Assembly (NCBI GenBank): GCA_026399475.1
Contig: JAPLQY010000082.1
Coordinates: 1 to 60,528 of the forward strand
Source: Rhodocyclales bacterium
GTDB taxonomy: Bacteria > Pseudomonadota > Gammaproteobacteria > Burkholderiales > Rhodocyclaceae
Direction: 5' to 3'
DNA: 60,528 bases
Below, piece after piece: positions 38,647 to 48,307 of the stretch; position 1 is the first letter of the stretch; the number at the start of each line of letters is the position of its first letter. The translations under genes and the position numbers were made by a program. The notes under the pieces were generated by a model. It was not told the DNA's origin. It searched no databases and worked only from the letters and a program-made list of their open reading frames with translations.

Positions 38647-39231
38647 ATGGAACACACCCTCCCCCCCCTGCCGTATGCGATGGATGCACTCGCTCCGCAC
38701 ATCTCGAAGGAAACCTTCGAGTACCACTATGGCAAGCATCATCAGGCTTATGCGACCAACCTCAACAATCTGATCAAGGGCACCGAGTACGAGAATCTCG
38801 ACCTTGAAGCCATCATCAAGAAGGCTCCGGCCGGCGGTGTTTTCAACAACTCGGCGCAGGTCTGGAATCACAGCTTCTTCTGGAACAGCATGAAAGTAGG
38901 TGGTGGCGGCGCGCCGACGGGCGCCCTGGCGGACGCAATCACCAAAAAGTGGGGAAGCTTTGACGAGTTCAAGAAGGCCTTTCAGGCCTCCGCCGTGGGC
39001 AATTTCGGATCCGGCTGGACTTGGCTGGTGAAAAAACCCGATAGCTCGGTCGATATCGTCAACACCTCCGGCGCCGGAACGCCGCTGACCAGCGAGAACA
39101 AAGCACTGCTGACCATCGACGTATGGGAACACGCCTACTACATCGACTACCGCAATGCCCGGCCCAAGTTCGTCGAGACGTTCCTCGGTTCCCTGGCAAA
39201 CTGGGACTTTGCGGCAAGGAATTTCGCCTGA
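38647..39231 (+). CDS. sodB: Superoxide dismutase, Fe type
   Basis: This cytosolic enzyme dismutates superoxide. The 194-residue protein has metal ligands in [22 protein letters not shown] and [16 protein letters not shown] segments (here [21 protein letters not shown]). [10 protein letters not shown] and GSGWTWLV favour iron over manganese. AGGAG precedes the ATG. Transcription starts from the promoter overlapping the xseA end. A hairpin at 39265-39293 follows the stop. Confidence 0.95.
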   Translation: MEHTLPPLPYAMDALAPHISKETFEYHYGKHHQAYATNLNNLIKGTEYENLDLEAIIKKAPAGGVFNNSAQVWNHSFFWNSMKVGGGGAPTGALADAITKKWGSFDEFKKAFQASAVGNFGSGWTWLVKKPDSSVDIVNTSGAGTPLTSENKALLTIDVWEHAYYIDYRNARPKFVETFLGSLANWDFAARNFA

Positions 39232-39264
39232 TAAAGACGGTTGTTTTACCGTTGAGTGCAATCA

Positions 39265-39293
39265 GCAAAGGGCGCCCGTAAGGCGCCCTTTGC
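39265..39293 (+). terminator. Strong hairpin downstream of sodB
   Basis: The 12-bp stem GCAAAGGGCGCC (39265-39276) pairs with GGCGCCCTTTGC (39282-39293), loop 5 nt. The T-run within the right arm is short and no further T-tract follows. Confidence 0.65.
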
Positions 39294-39316
39294 TGCTGGA
39301 TGACTGGGGAATCGGC

Positions 39317-39517
39317 ATGGAATCCAGGATCACCGAACTAGAAATCAAGCTAGGCCTCGAAGAAGATCATCTTGAAGAACTCAATCGCACCGTCTTTCGC
39401 CAGCAGCAGCAAATAGACCTGCTACAGGCTCAGATTCGCGAGTTGTACCAGTTGATTCTGCCCGCGGCTCCCAGCGAACCGCGAAATCTGCGCGACGACG
39501 TTCCCCCGCATTACTGA
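39317..39517 (+). CDS. slyX: SlyX-family coiled-coil protein
   Basis: The 66-residue coiled coil has MESRITELEIKLGLEEDHLEELNRTVFRQQQQIDLLQAQIREL and ends PRNLRDDVPPHY, the typical SlyX tail. Function is unknown. It follows the sodB hairpin and may be read through from sodB or from a weak own promoter. Confidence 0.9.
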   Translation: MESRITELEIKLGLEEDHLEELNRTVFRQQQQIDLLQAQIRELYQLILPAAPSEPRNLRDDVPPHY

Positions 39518-39583
39518 AAATCCAGCTATCCAGAAAACACGCCGGCAGGAATGAGCGTCAAACGATAGACGCCCAGCCCTGTT

Positions 39584-40030
39584 TTAGCGGCCGGAGGCCG
39601 CTTTTTCGATGCCTATGATGGGGAACGCAGCGCCCAAACCACGGCTCTTGAACCAGCCTAAGTTCATCTCCAGTGCGTAGCGCGCAGGCTTTGCAGCACA
39701 ATGGTTGTCGTCAGATTGCGGCTGCATGTCTTCAACATTTATGATCCGGCCTTTTTCGTCGAGGAAAGCTACGGACAACGGCAAGAGCGTATTGCGCATC
39801 CACATGCAGTGTGCAGCGACTTCAGGAAACACGAACAACATGCCGCGCTGAGGCGCCATGGTCGTGCGCTGCATCATTCCTGTCTGGCGGCTACTTGGTG
39901 TCGCCGCGACTTCGGCCTCGATTCGGTGCATCCCGGCGAACAATTCGAGCAGGGGCAACTGCGACTGCTGAGCCCACCCCGTCATGGAAATGGACAGTGA
40001 TAGCGCCAACAGCACCGTTCTCAACAGCAC
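39584..40030 (-). CDS. DUF192 secreted protein
   Basis: The 148-residue protein has a signal peptide (LLRTVLLALSLSISMTGWAQ) then a DUF192 domain: [59 protein letters not shown] and a closing ALEMNLGWFKSRGL. The GTG at 40030 lies 6 nt after a perfect AAGGAGG and is better supported than an ATG at 40090. The family's role is unknown, probably periplasmic. Confidence 0.87.
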   Translation of the reverse strand: MLLRTVLLALSLSISMTGWAQQSQLPLLELFAGMHRIEAEVAATPSSRQTGMMQRTTMAPQRGMLFVFPEVAAHCMWMRNTLLPLSVAFLDEKGRIINVEDMQPQSDDNHCAAKPARYALEMNLGWFKSRGLGAAFPIIGIEKAASGR

Positions 40031-40174
40031 GATGAACCTCCTTCGGCATGAACACCCGAGAGGCGGCCTCTTGGCATCCAAATCGACCATAGGAAAGGGA
40101 ATCCCGACCTAGGAGCCAGATACAAAATATTTTTGTGAATCGGCAAGTTAATCGAAAATTCCGAAACCATAGAC

Positions 40175-40205
40175 AAAAAAATGGCAGGTTTCCCTGCCAT
40201 TTTTT
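40175..40205 (-). terminator. Bidirectional-type terminator of the Ala/Lys-rich protein gene
   Basis: ATGGCAGG (40181-40188) pairs with CCTGCCAT (40193-40200), flanked by A6 at 40175-40180 and T5 at 40201-40205, so it can terminate on either strand. It lies 18 nt beyond the stop at 40223. Confidence 0.85.
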
Positions 40206-40222
40206 ATCCCGGACTGCGGAAA

Positions 40223-40471
40223 TTACTTGGCTGCGTCAGCCTTCTTGGCCTTCTTTGCCTTCTTGGCCTTCTTTTCAGCCTTGGCGGGAGCAGCTTCAGC
40301 CTTCTTCTCGGCGGCCATCGGGGCAGCAGCCGGAGCGGCAGCCTTGGCAGCGGGAGCGGCAGCCGGAGCAGCAGCAGCAGGAGCGGCAGCCGGAGCGGCC
40401 TTCGGAGCATCAGCGGCAAAAGCGGAGGTGGCGATCAGGCCGGCAACCAGGGTAGCGAGAAGCTTGTTCAT
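40223..40471 (-). CDS. Exported Ala/Pro/Lys-rich low-complexity protein
   Basis: In this 82-residue precursor a signal peptide [20 protein letters not shown] is followed by [24 protein letters not shown] and then a lysine-rich end [28 protein letters not shown]. The mature chain is only Ala, Pro, Lys, Glu, Asp and Met. It is strongly cationic and probably unstructured. The ATG overlaps the rluE stop (ATGA). Similar histone-like exported proteins occur in betaproteobacteria. The role is unknown and may be envelope or nucleic-acid binding. Confidence 0.8.
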   Translation of the reverse strand: MNKLLATLVAGLIATSAFAADAPKAAPAAAPAAAAPAAAPAAKAAAPAAAPMAAEKKAEAAPAKAEKKAKKAKKAKKADAAK

Positions 40472-41121
40472 CGTGTTTCCTTTAGTTTGTATATAGGTAG
40501 AGTGTTGTTAACACCACGGTTCTTCGAGGCGTTATGGAGATTAACGCGCTGCTTTGCGTCAGGTTGACCTGAGATTTCAATTTCACGCCACTGCCCAGAT
40601 GCAAGACCTTCCAAGGTCCAGTCGCCCACCGCCCAGCGAATCAGCCGTAACGTCGGAAACCCGACATGTGCCGTCATGCGCCTGACCTGACGGTTTTTTC
40701 CTTCCCGCAGAACGATTTCCAGCCAACTGGTCGGAATCGCCTGCCGATATCGGATTGGCGGATTTCGCTCCCAAAGATTCTGCGGTTCGGCAATACGGCG
40801 TGCCTGACATGGCAGCGTAATGAAATCGCCAAGATCCACCCCCTCCTCGAGTTTCCGCAGAGCGGTATCGGTGGGCATGCCTTCGACCTGGACGCGGTAG
40901 AACTTGGCGAACTTGTGGCGCGGATCGGAGATTCGCGCCTGCAAACCTCCATCGGCAGTCAGTACGACCAAGCCCTCCGAATCGGCATCAAGCCGGCCGG
41001 CGGCATACACCGCGGGGACAGGAATGTAGTCGGCAAGCGTCGGCCGCCCATCGCGGTCGGAAAACTGCGTCAGGACGCCATAGGGCTTGTTGAACAGTAT
41101 CAGACGGCTCAAACCGAACAA
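40468..41121 (-). CDS. rluE: 23S rRNA pseudouridine synthase, RluE-like
   Basis: The 217-residue RsuA/RluB/E/F-type enzyme shows [28 protein letters not shown], the catalytic Asp in [48 protein letters not shown] and [16 protein letters not shown]. There is no N-terminal S4 domain, consistent with RluE. The C-terminal extension after GQWREIE (about 35 residues) is less conserved. It overlaps aceK upstream by 13 nt and the small exported gene downstream by 4 nt. Confidence 0.92.
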   Translation of the reverse strand: MFGLSRLILFNKPYGVLTQFSDRDGRPTLADYIPVPAVYAAGRLDADSEGLVVLTADGGLQARISDPRHKFAKFYRVQVEGMPTDTALRKLEEGVDLGDFITLPCQARRIAEPQNLWERNPPIRYRQAIPTSWLEIVLREGKNRQVRRMTAHVGFPTLRLIRWAVGDWTLEGLASGQWREIEISGQPDAKQRVNLHNASKNRGVNNTLPIYKLKETR

Positions 41122-42881
41122 CCGCTGCCAAAGACATTTAGGAAGCGCTGCGATTCCGGGTAAGGAAAAAAGTCCTGCATCGCGCCCTTGCGGATCTCTT
41201 CCTGAGTGCTCTGCCAGAACTCCGCATCAAACAGATCGGAGTGATGGCGCATGAAGGCATCGCGAATCCTGTCCGACACCAGCAGAAAGGTTGCGAACTC
41301 CTCTGGGAATACGTCCAATCGTGACACCGAGTACCAAACCTCACCCGACATTTCGGCCTCAAAATTCGGCGCTGGCGGGATACGACGAAACTTGCAGTCA
41401 GTCATGTATTCAATTTCGTCGTAGTCATAAAACACCACGCGCCCGTAGCGAGTGATGCCAAAGTTTTTCCACAGCATGTCGCCGGGGAATATATTGGCAA
41501 TGGCAAGCTCCCGGATCGCGTTGCCGTATTCGCAGACAGCGTGCTCCACCTGATCATCGCGACCAGCCTTCTCTGCCTTCTCAAGGTAGATATTGAGCGG
41601 CTCCATGCGTCGCTCGATGTAAAGGTGCCTGATGACCAGATCGTCACCATCCTCCTCCATCAGCGACGGTACCTCCTTGTATAGTTCATTGATCAGTTCC
41701 TGCGAGAAACGTTTGCGGGGCAGCGCAACCTTTGAAAACTCGAGCGTGTCAGCCATGCGCCCGACGCGATCCACTTGTTTTACCAACTGATACTTGCGCC
41801 GCACGGTGTCGTGATCAACTTCCTTAGAACTACCGAAAACATCCTTGATGACCTTGAATACATAGGGGTAGGACGGCAGTGTGAACACCAGCATGACCAG
41901 ACCGGGTATGCCCGGCGCGACGATAAACTGGTCGGCCGAATGGTGCAGGTGAAATATCAGGTCCCGGAAGAACATGGTCTTGCCTTGCTTGCCCAGTCCG
42001 AGCATGGTGTAAAGCTCGGAGCGCGGCTTGTTAGGCATGATCGAACGCAGAAACTGAACATAGCCCGAAGGCACTTCCATGTCGACCATGAAATAGGCGC
42101 GCGACAAGGAGAACAACACCGCAATCCGCCAAGCATCCAGGATGATCGTATCAAGATAGAGTTTGCCTTCGTCGGAATGCAGTACGGGAACGGCAAACGG
42201 ATACTCAAAAGCGCCATTGACCGCCTTGCCAATAACGTAGGCACCTTTGTTGCGATAAAAAGCCGAATTGAGTACCTGAATCTGGAGGTTGGCCTCACGC
42301 GCCGGAATGGTGCCAAGATGCGATTCAATGCTACGCAAGATAAAATCGACATCGCGATCCAGGTCGTCAAATTCCCGCGTCCAGCTGAAATCGACGAACA
42401 CTTGGCGAATCGAAGCGCGAAAGCCCGCGTCATTGGGGTAGTAACAACGATAAGTTGGCGGATCGGACTCAATGTACTCGGTGGACACCGCCGGCCGCAC
42501 GAAAATGAAATCGTTATGGAAATACGTGCGGTGCAGGATCTGGCAGAACACCGAATTGAAGAAGGTTTCCGCTAGTTCGGGTTGCTTGTGGTTGGTCAGC
42601 AATCCGATGTATTGAAGCTTCGCTTCCTGCCAGACAACGTCGCTCAAGCTGTCGGCATTGAATTCGCGATGCAGCCTATCTGTCGTTTCTCTGACCCGAT
42701 CGTCATAAAATTGGATGCGATCCCGAACTGCCTGCCGGCCCTCCTGCCAGCGCGCCTGATCAAACCGTTGCTTGGCGAGCGCGGAACTCTCATGAAACAG
42801 TCGATAGTGCTTGTTGAATCCGTCGACAAGCACATTAGCGATGGATTCGGAGACCAGATCATCGGAGGAGGCAGCGGGCAT
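41109..42881 (-). CDS. aceK: Isocitrate dehydrogenase kinase/phosphatase
   Basis: The bifunctional enzyme phosphorylates and reactivates isocitrate dehydrogenase, directing flux to the glyoxylate shunt. The 590-residue protein has the ATP-site P-loop-like [33 protein letters not shown] and [25 protein letters not shown], all typical. ATG at 42881 is chosen over a TTG 9 nt upstream. It is divergent from icd, its substrate, with about 165 nt between starts. aceA and aceB lie 5-10 kb away. It overlaps rluE by 13 nt. Confidence 0.96.
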   Translation of the reverse strand: MPAASSDDLVSESIANVLVDGFNKHYRLFHESSALAKQRFDQARWQEGRQAVRDRIQFYDDRVRETTDRLHREFNADSLSDVVWQEAKLQYIGLLTNHKQPELAETFFNSVFCQILHRTYFHNDFIFVRPAVSTEYIESDPPTYRCYYPNDAGFRASIRQVFVDFSWTREFDDLDRDVDFILRSIESHLGTIPAREANLQIQVLNSAFYRNKGAYVIGKAVNGAFEYPFAVPVLHSDEGKLYLDTIILDAWRIAVLFSLSRAYFMVDMEVPSGYVQFLRSIMPNKPRSELYTMLGLGKQGKTMFFRDLIFHLHHSADQFIVAPGIPGLVMLVFTLPSYPYVFKVIKDVFGSSKEVDHDTVRRKYQLVKQVDRVGRMADTLEFSKVALPRKRFSQELINELYKEVPSLMEEDGDDLVIRHLYIERRMEPLNIYLEKAEKAGRDDQVEHAVCEYGNAIRELAIANIFPGDMLWKNFGITRYGRVVFYDYDEIEYMTDCKFRRIPPAPNFEAEMSGEVWYSVSRLDVFPEEFATFLLVSDRIRDAFMRHHSDLFDAEFWQSTQEEIRKGAMQDFFPYPESQRFLNVFGSGCSV

Positions 42882-43045
42882 GATGCGCAATCTTGTTGAT
42901 GTAGTCCTATGAATTCTACCAGTGCGCGCTGCAGCGGCCTGACACCAAGGGCAGTTGGAGCCAGATACGTTTTTGGAGGATAATTAATATTGATCAGTCC
43001 CGCAGTCATCTTGATTCTCAACACACTATTCTTAACGGAGCAGGC

Positions 43046-44275
43046 ATGAGCACGTCTCTTATCAAGGTTCCCACACATGGTCAGAAAATCATTCCCGGCC
43101 AGCCGATTCCTGACAATCCTGTCATTCCTTTCATCGAGGGCGATGGCATAGGTGTGGACATCACGCCGGTCATGCAAAAAGTAGTAGACGCCGCCGTGCA
43201 GAAGTCTTACGGCGGCAAACGCAAGATCTCCTGGATGGAAGTTTATGCTGGAGAAAAAGCTACCCGTCTATACGGGCCTGACGTCTGGCTGCCGGCAGAA
43301 ACCATCACTGCGTGCAAGGAATATTCAGTCTCGATCAAGGGACCGCTGACTACGCCGGTGGGCGGCGGCATCCGTTCGCTCAATGTCGCCTTGCGGCAGG
43401 AGATGGACTTGTACCAATGCGTGCGTCCAGTACGCTACTTCAAAGGCATCCCGTCGCCCCTTAAGGACCCAAGCAAAACCGACATGGTGATCTACCGGGA
43501 GAATACGGAAGACATCTACTGTGGCATCGAATGGCAAGCTGAATCGGCGCCGGCGAAGAAGCTGATCAAGTTTCTGCAAGAGGAAATGGGGGTAACGAAA
43601 ATCCGCTTCCCCAATACGTCAGGCATTGGTATAAAACCGGTCTCGCGTGAAGGAACCGAGCGCCTGATGCGCGCCGCCGTCAACTACGCCATTACCAACA
43701 AGCGCAAGTCAGTCACGATCGTACACAAGGGAAACATCATGAAGTACACCGAAGGTGGCTTCCGTGACTGGGCTTATGCTTTGGCGAAGAACGAATTTGG
43801 CGGCGTGGAAATCGACGGCGGCCCGTGGCTCAAGCTGCCCAACGGCATAATTGTCAAGGATGCGATTGCTGATGCCTTCCTGCAGCAGATCCTTCTCCGC
43901 CCGGCAGAGTATGACGTCATCGCCACACTCAACCTGAACGGCGACTATATTTCCGATGCACTTGCAGCTCAGGTTGGTGGTATTGGTATTGCCCCGGGGG
44001 CCAACATTTCGGACCTGTATGCCTGTTTCGAAGCGACTCATGGAACGGCGCCGAAATACGCGGGGAAGGATTACGTTAACCCGGGTTCGCTGATCCTGTC
44101 TGCCGAAATGATGCTGCGTCACCTTGGCTGGACAGAGGCCGCAGACCTCATCATCAAATCGATGGAAGCCGCCATCGGCGACAAGGTCGTTACGTACGAC
44201 TTTGCCCGTCTTATGGAAGGCGCCAAGGAAGTCAAATGCTCGGCATTCGGCCAGGCGATGATTGATCGCATGTAA
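43046..44275 (+). CDS. icd: Isocitrate dehydrogenase [NADP+]
   Basis: This TCA-cycle enzyme converts isocitrate to 2-oxoglutarate. The 409-residue protein shows [14 protein letters not shown], Ser111 in [13 protein letters not shown] (the residue AceK phosphorylates, by comparison with E. coli Ser113), [13 protein letters not shown], and the NADP-type segment [20 protein letters not shown] with Lys-Tyr. GGAG precedes the ATG. AceK is encoded divergently next to it. Confidence 0.97.
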   Translation: MSTSLIKVPTHGQKIIPGQPIPDNPVIPFIEGDGIGVDITPVMQKVVDAAVQKSYGGKRKISWMEVYAGEKATRLYGPDVWLPAETITACKEYSVSIKGPLTTPVGGGIRSLNVALRQEMDLYQCVRPVRYFKGIPSPLKDPSKTDMVIYRENTEDIYCGIEWQAESAPAKKLIKFLQEEMGVTKIRFPNTSGIGIKPVSREGTERLMRAAVNYAITNKRKSVTIVHKGNIMKYTEGGFRDWAYALAKNEFGGVEIDGGPWLKLPNGIIVKDAIADAFLQQILLRPAEYDVIATLNLNGDYISDALAAQVGGIGIAPGANISDLYACFEATHGTAPKYAGKDYVNPGSLILSAEMMLRHLGWTEAADLIIKSMEAAIGDKVVTYDFARLMEGAKEVKCSAFGQAMIDRM

Positions 44276-44303
44276 GCCGCCAATCGATCAGCCGCACAAA
44301 AAA

Positions 44304-44339
44304 CAAAGCCCGCCCAATTGTTACGTCGGGCGGGCTTTG
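44304..44339. terminator. Terminator shared by icd and cspA
   Basis: The 12-bp perfect stem CAAAGCCCGCCC (44304-44315) pairs with GGGCGGGCTTTG (44328-44339). The A-run at 44298-44303 gives a U-tract in the minus direction, so it should stop cspA and, less well, icd. Confidence 0.8.
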
Positions 44340-44385
44340 CATTTCCGGAACCAGAATTATCCTGGCGCCGAAAAGATCGGGAACA

Positions 44386-44589
44386 TCAAGGCTTCTGAAT
44401 GTTCGACGCCTGCTTGCCTTTGGGGCCTTGCACCACGTCAAAAGTCACCTTGTCGCCTTCCTTCAGGGACTTGAACCCAGCCATGTTGATGGCCGAGAAA
44501 TGCGCGAACAAATCTTCGCTGCCGTCATCCGGGGTAATAAAACCAAAACCCTTGGCGTCGTTGAACCACTTAACAGTACCAGTTGCCAT
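44386..44589 (-). CDS. cspA: Cold-shock-domain protein
   Basis: The 67-residue single OB-fold RNA chaperone has RNP1 [11 protein letters not shown] and RNP2-like DLFAHFSAI, with [15 protein letters not shown] as N-terminus. GATTAAGGAAAAAGTTAC precedes the ATG. The 364-nt gap upstream could hold a long 5' leader, as in other cold-shock mRNAs. It may be constitutive or cold-induced. Confidence 0.96.
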   Translation of the reverse strand: MATGTVKWFNDAKGFGFITPDDGSEDLFAHFSAINMAGFKSLKEGDKVTFDVVQGPKGKQASNIQKP

Positions 44590-44953
44590 GTAACTTTTTC
44601 CTTAATCAAAAACGAACGAATCGGCCACCGCTGCGGGCTGCAAAACGCCGCACCCCGGCCGGGGCATGTTTGAGGTTCAAATTCGGAATAGCAGAGGGGG
44701 CCAAGCGGCAATTCAGAGGAGCTGCAATTCGACAGACTATGAGACGACCGTAGGTCACTGCGGGGAAATTTGAACTAAACACGTTTCGCGTTTTACGCAC
44801 ATTGTCAAGCAGCGTCAACAACTTTCGATGTTGCATCGCACATACCGGACTCTTGCATATTTGGCGATCATCCCAAAATACGGTGACATCGCCGCGCTAT
44901 TCCCCTCTTTTCCTTGGTGTTGAACTGCGTACGAATCACATTAGAATCCAGTC
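44590..44953. other. Divergent intergenic region cspA / clpS
   Basis: These 364 nt hold no gene. A CCCCGGCCGGGG palindrome (about 44650-44663) lies within the likely cspA leader. A strong promoter at 44920-44947 ends directly at the clpS start. Confidence 0.6.
44920..44947 (+). promoter_or_regulatory. clpS promoter, probably giving leaderless mRNA
   Basis: TTGAAC at 44920-44925 and TAGAAT at 44942-44947 are 16 nt apart. The clpS ATG begins at 44954, the distance at which transcription normally starts. There is no Shine-Dalgarno sequence before the ATG. Confidence 0.6.
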
Positions 44954-45274
44954 ATGGTTACACGCAAGCAAGTCGGCTTGGAGGGCGGCGCCGCCTTGGC
45001 GCCGGAGCAGAGTCGCACCAAGCCGCCACCAATGTACAAGGTATTGCTGCTCAACGATGACTTCACTCCGATGGATTTCGTCGTAGTAGTACTTGAAAAG
45101 TTTTTTGGGTTGTCGCGCGAGCAATCGACGCAAGTTATGCTCAAGGTACATCGCGAAGGAAAAGGTGCGTGCGGAGTGTATCCTCGGGATGTAGCTGCGA
45201 CAAAGGTTGAACAGGTGAGCGAATTTTCACGTCGGCACCAGCATCCGCTGGCTTGCGTGATGGAGGAAAACTGA
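44954..45274 (+). CDS. clpS: ClpA adaptor protein ClpS
   Basis: It delivers N-end-rule substrates to ClpAP. The 106-residue protein has a flexible N-terminal tail and the folded core [67 protein letters not shown] and the HREGKG motif, which form the degron and ClpA contacts, are present. The start ATG lies 6 nt after the -10 box, suggesting leaderless translation. Met27 is a possible second start. The stop overlaps clpA (TGATG). Confidence 0.94.
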   Translation: MVTRKQVGLEGGAALAPEQSRTKPPPMYKVLLLNDDFTPMDFVVVVLEKFFGLSREQSTQVMLKVHREGKGACGVYPRDVAATKVEQVSEFSRRHQHPLACVMEEN

Positions 45275-47544
45275 TGATTGCCCAGGAACTCGAAGTCAGC
45301 TTGCACATGGCCTTTGTCGAAGCCCGACAGAAGCGTCATGAGTTCATCACCGTCGAGCATCTTCTGCTCGCGCTGCTCGATAACCCCTCAGCGGCCGAAG
45401 TACTGCGCGCCTGCACCGCCGACGTAGAAGGCCTGAGGAAGGAACTGCTGACCTTCATCAATGAGCACACGCCGACCGTAGCCGGCAGTGATGAAATTGA
45501 CACGCAACCGACACTCGGTTTCCAGCGGGTGATCCAGCGCGCAATCCTTCATGTGCAGTCCTCGGGAAAGAAGGAAGTCACCGGCGCGAACGTGCTGGTG
45601 GCAATATTCGGCGAGAAAGACTCGCACGCCGTCTTTTTCCTTCAGCGCCAGAACATTACCCGACTGGATGTAGTGAACTTTATATCCCACGGCATCACCA
45701 AGACTCCGCAGCCAAGAGGCAAGGAAGATCCGGCGGAGACTGACGTTGAAACGCAAGAAAAGGCGGGGGCACTTGAGAACTTCACACAGAACCTCAATCA
45801 ATTGGCACTAGCCGGCAAGATCGATCCGCTGATCGGACGCGACAAGGAACTGGAGCGGGTAATCCAGACCCTTTGCCGCCGCCGCAAGAACAACCCGCTG
45901 TTGGTTGGGGAAGCGGGCGTCGGCAAGACAGCCATCGCCGAAGGGCTTGCTCTCCATATCGTCGAAGGACGCGTGCCTGAGATTCTGGCCAATGCAACCG
46001 TGTATTGCCTGGACATGGGAGCCCTCCTGGCCGGGACCAAGTATCGCGGTGACTTCGAACAGCGCCTTAAAGGCGTCCTCAAGCAACTGGCAGAAAACCC
46101 GAACGCTATTTTGTTCATTGACGAAATCCATACTCTGATCGGCGCCGGCGCGGCATCGGGCGGCACCATGGATGCGTCCAATCTGCTCAAACCGGCCTTG
46201 TCGTCCGGCGCGCTGAAGTGCATCGGTGCTACCACCTACACCGAGTTTCGCGGCGTGTTCGAAAAGGACCACGCCCTGTCGCGTCGCTTCCAGAAGGTCG
46301 ATGTCGATGAGCCGTCGGTGGATGAAACCGTGTCGATTCTGCGCGGTCTCAAGTCCCGCTTTGAAGAACATCATGGCGTCAAATATTCCTCCGCGGCCAT
46401 TTCGAGCGCGGCAGAGCTGGCGGCGAAATACATCAACGACCGCCACCTGCCCGACAAGGCGATCGACGTTATCGACGAGGCTGGTGCCGCCCAGCGCATC
46501 CTGCCGAAGTCAAAGCAGAAGAAAACCATTGGCAAGCTCGAGATCGAAGACATCGTCGCTAAGATCGCCCGAATACCGCCACAGCACGTTTCCGCAGACG
46601 ACCGTTCGGCACTGAAGAATCTCGACCGCGATCTGAAAAACATGGTCTTCGGCCAGGAAGCGGCCATCGATGCCCTGACCAGAGCGATCAAAATGTCGCG
46701 TTCCGGACTGGGTGATCCACAGAAACCAATCGGCTGCTTCCTTTTCTCCGGACCCACAGGCGTCGGCAAGACCGAGGTAGCCCGCCAGTTGGCCTATGGC
46801 ATGGGCATAGAACTGATTCGTTTCGATATGTCGGAATACATGGAACGCCATGCCGTTAGCAGACTCATCGGTGCGCCGCCGGGCTATGTCGGGTTTGATC
46901 AGGGGGGGCTACTGACCGAAGCGGTTACCAAGAAGCCACACGCGGTGCTGTTGCTGGACGAAATAGAGAAAGCGCACCCGGAGGTGTTCAACATTCTGCT
47001 GCAAGTAATGGACCACGGCACCTTGACTGACAACAATGGCCGCAAGGCAGATTTCCGCAATGTGGTGATTGTCATGACCACAAACGCGGGAGCCGAGGCC
47101 CTTCAGAAGACCAGCATTGGCTTCACCGCCAACAAAGGTCAAGGCGATGAAATGGCTGATATCAAGCGCATGTTTACGCCGGAGTTTCGCAATCGGCTGG
47201 ATGCCATCATCTCGTTTAGAGCGCTCGATGCTGAGATCATTCTGCGCGTGGTGGACAAGTTCCTCATGCAGCTCGAAGGGCAACTTCACGAGAAGAAAGT
47301 GGAGGCCATCTTCACCGACACGCTACGTGCCTGGCTGGCAGAAAAAGGCTTTGATCCCCTGATGGGCGCTCGCCCGATGGCACGCCTGATCCAGGATACG
47401 ATTCGCTCGGCGCTAGCCGACGAATTACTGTTCGGAAAACTGGTCCACGGTGGTCGCGTCACCATTGACCTCGACGAACACGAAAAGGTCGTGCTCAGTT
47501 TCGAAGAGACAGCGAGCATCCCGCCCGTAACTTCTGCAATCTGA
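45274..47544 (+). CDS. clpA: ATP-dependent Clp protease ATP-binding subunit ClpA
   Basis: This AAA+ unfoldase partners ClpP. The 756-residue protein has an N-domain ([35 protein letters not shown]), D1 with Walker [19 protein letters not shown] and Walker [12 protein letters not shown]2 with Walker [17 protein letters not shown] and Walker [17 protein letters not shown] ClpP-docking IGL/IGF-like loop is [10 protein letters not shown] in D2. ATG at 45274 overlaps the clpS stop after GGAGG. Length agrees with ClpA (758). Confidence 0.97.
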   Translation: MIAQELEVSLHMAFVEARQKRHEFITVEHLLLALLDNPSAAEVLRACTADVEGLRKELLTFINEHTPTVAGSDEIDTQPTLGFQRVIQRAILHVQSSGKKEVTGANVLVAIFGEKDSHAVFFLQRQNITRLDVVNFISHGITKTPQPRGKEDPAETDVETQEKAGALENFTQNLNQLALAGKIDPLIGRDKELERVIQTLCRRRKNNPLLVGEAGVGKTAIAEGLALHIVEGRVPEILANATVYCLDMGALLAGTKYRGDFEQRLKGVLKQLAENPNAILFIDEIHTLIGAGAASGGTMDASNLLKPALSSGALKCIGATTYTEFRGVFEKDHALSRRFQKVDVDEPSVDETVSILRGLKSRFEEHHGVKYSSAAISSAAELAAKYINDRHLPDKAIDVIDEAGAAQRILPKSKQKKTIGKLEIEDIVAKIARIPPQHVSADDRSALKNLDRDLKNMVFGQEAAIDALTRAIKMSRSGLGDPQKPIGCFLFSGPTGVGKTEVARQLAYGMGIELIRFDMSEYMERHAVSRLIGAPPGYVGFDQGGLLTEAVTKKPHAVLLLDEIEKAHPEVFNILLQVMDHGTLTDNNGRKADFRNVVIVMTTNAGAEALQKTSIGFTANKGQGDEMADIKRMFTPEFRNRLDAIISFRALDAEIILRVVDKFLMQLEGQLHEKKVEAIFTDTLRAWLAEKGFDPLMGARPMARLIQDTIRSALADELLFGKLVHGGRVTIDLDEHEKVVLSFEETASIPPVTSAI

Positions 47545-47599
47545 GCTAACGAAACCGCGCTATAGAGCCTCGCGCCGGATTTACTCATAACATCTGACC

Positions 47600-48079
47600 A
47601 TGGACATCCGTACCGCCGACCTTTGCGACGCTCATGAATACAAGGTACGCGTCGTCGAGCCCATGTTCAGCAGCTTTGGTGGTCGTGCGGCCTTTTACGG
47701 CTGCATTGCCACGCTCAAACTTTTCGAAGACAACTCGCTGGTCAGAAATGCGCTCGAATCTCCAGGCGAAAACCGCGTACTGGTAATCGACGGGGGCGGT
47801 AGTCTGCGCCGGGCGCTGGTCGGAGATCAGCTTGCGGCTTTGGGGGTACAGAATGGCTGGGCGGGCATCGTCGTCTATGGCTGCATTCGCGATTCTCGCG
47901 CGATTGGCGAGATGGACATCGGAGTGTTTGCGATTGACACCCATCCGATGAAGACCATAAAGAAAAATGTCGGTGAAGCAGATATCCCTGTGAATTTCGG
48001 CGGAGTCACATTCACTCCTGGCGAATGGCTATACGCGGACGAAGACGGTGTTATTGTCAGCGCCACCCCGCTGCACTAA
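47600..48079 (+). CDS. rraA: Ribonuclease E activity regulator RraA-like protein
   Basis: The 159-residue protein shows IRTADLCDAHEY, VIDGGGSLRRALVGDQLAALGVQNGWAGIVVYGCIRDS and VNFGGVTFTPGEWLYADEDGVIVS. The family contains RNase E inhibitors and 4-hydroxy-4-methyl-2-oxoglutarate aldolases. The G-D-x20-R-D aldolase pattern (GD...RD) is present, so enzyme activity is also possible. It lies 55 nt after clpA. Confidence 0.9.
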   Translation: MDIRTADLCDAHEYKVRVVEPMFSSFGGRAAFYGCIATLKLFEDNSLVRNALESPGENRVLVIDGGGSLRRALVGDQLAALGVQNGWAGIVVYGCIRDSRAIGEMDIGVFAIDTHPMKTIKKNVGEADIPVNFGGVTFTPGEWLYADEDGVIVSATPLH

Positions 48080-48084
48080 GCTAG

Positions 48085-48098
48085 GTCTTATATAAGAC
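48085..48098. promoter_or_regulatory. Distal palindromic operator GTCTTATATAAGAC
   Basis: This perfect 14-bp palindrome begins 6 nt after the rraA stop and is identical to 48204-48217, 119 nt away. The pair suggests binding of one regulator at both sites, perhaps with looping. Confidence 0.75.
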
Positions 48099-48203
48099 AT
48101 ATATCAATAAAGCTGGGAAATGTTTTGTTATCACGAAACGCTTCCCGCATTGCAAAATAGTTAGCGCAACATACTGTTAAATAATAATAATAAAATATTC
48201 CAA

Positions 48204-48248
48204 GTCTTATATAAGACTATTGCTGCAACGCAAAATCCTCTTTATACT
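48204..48248 (+). promoter_or_regulatory. aceA promoter with proximal operator
   Basis: The palindrome GTCTTATATAAGAC at 48204-48217 ends 2 nt before TTGCTG (48220-48225). TATACT (48243-48248) follows after exactly 17 nt. The arrangement fits sigma-70 transcription of aceA controlled by a dimer bound next to the -35 box. Confidence 0.75.
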
Positions 48249-48307
48249 GTCGTCACTGCTCCTGCCTGGAGCACCCCCTTCGACAACGACCCTTCAGAGG
48301 ATTGAAC

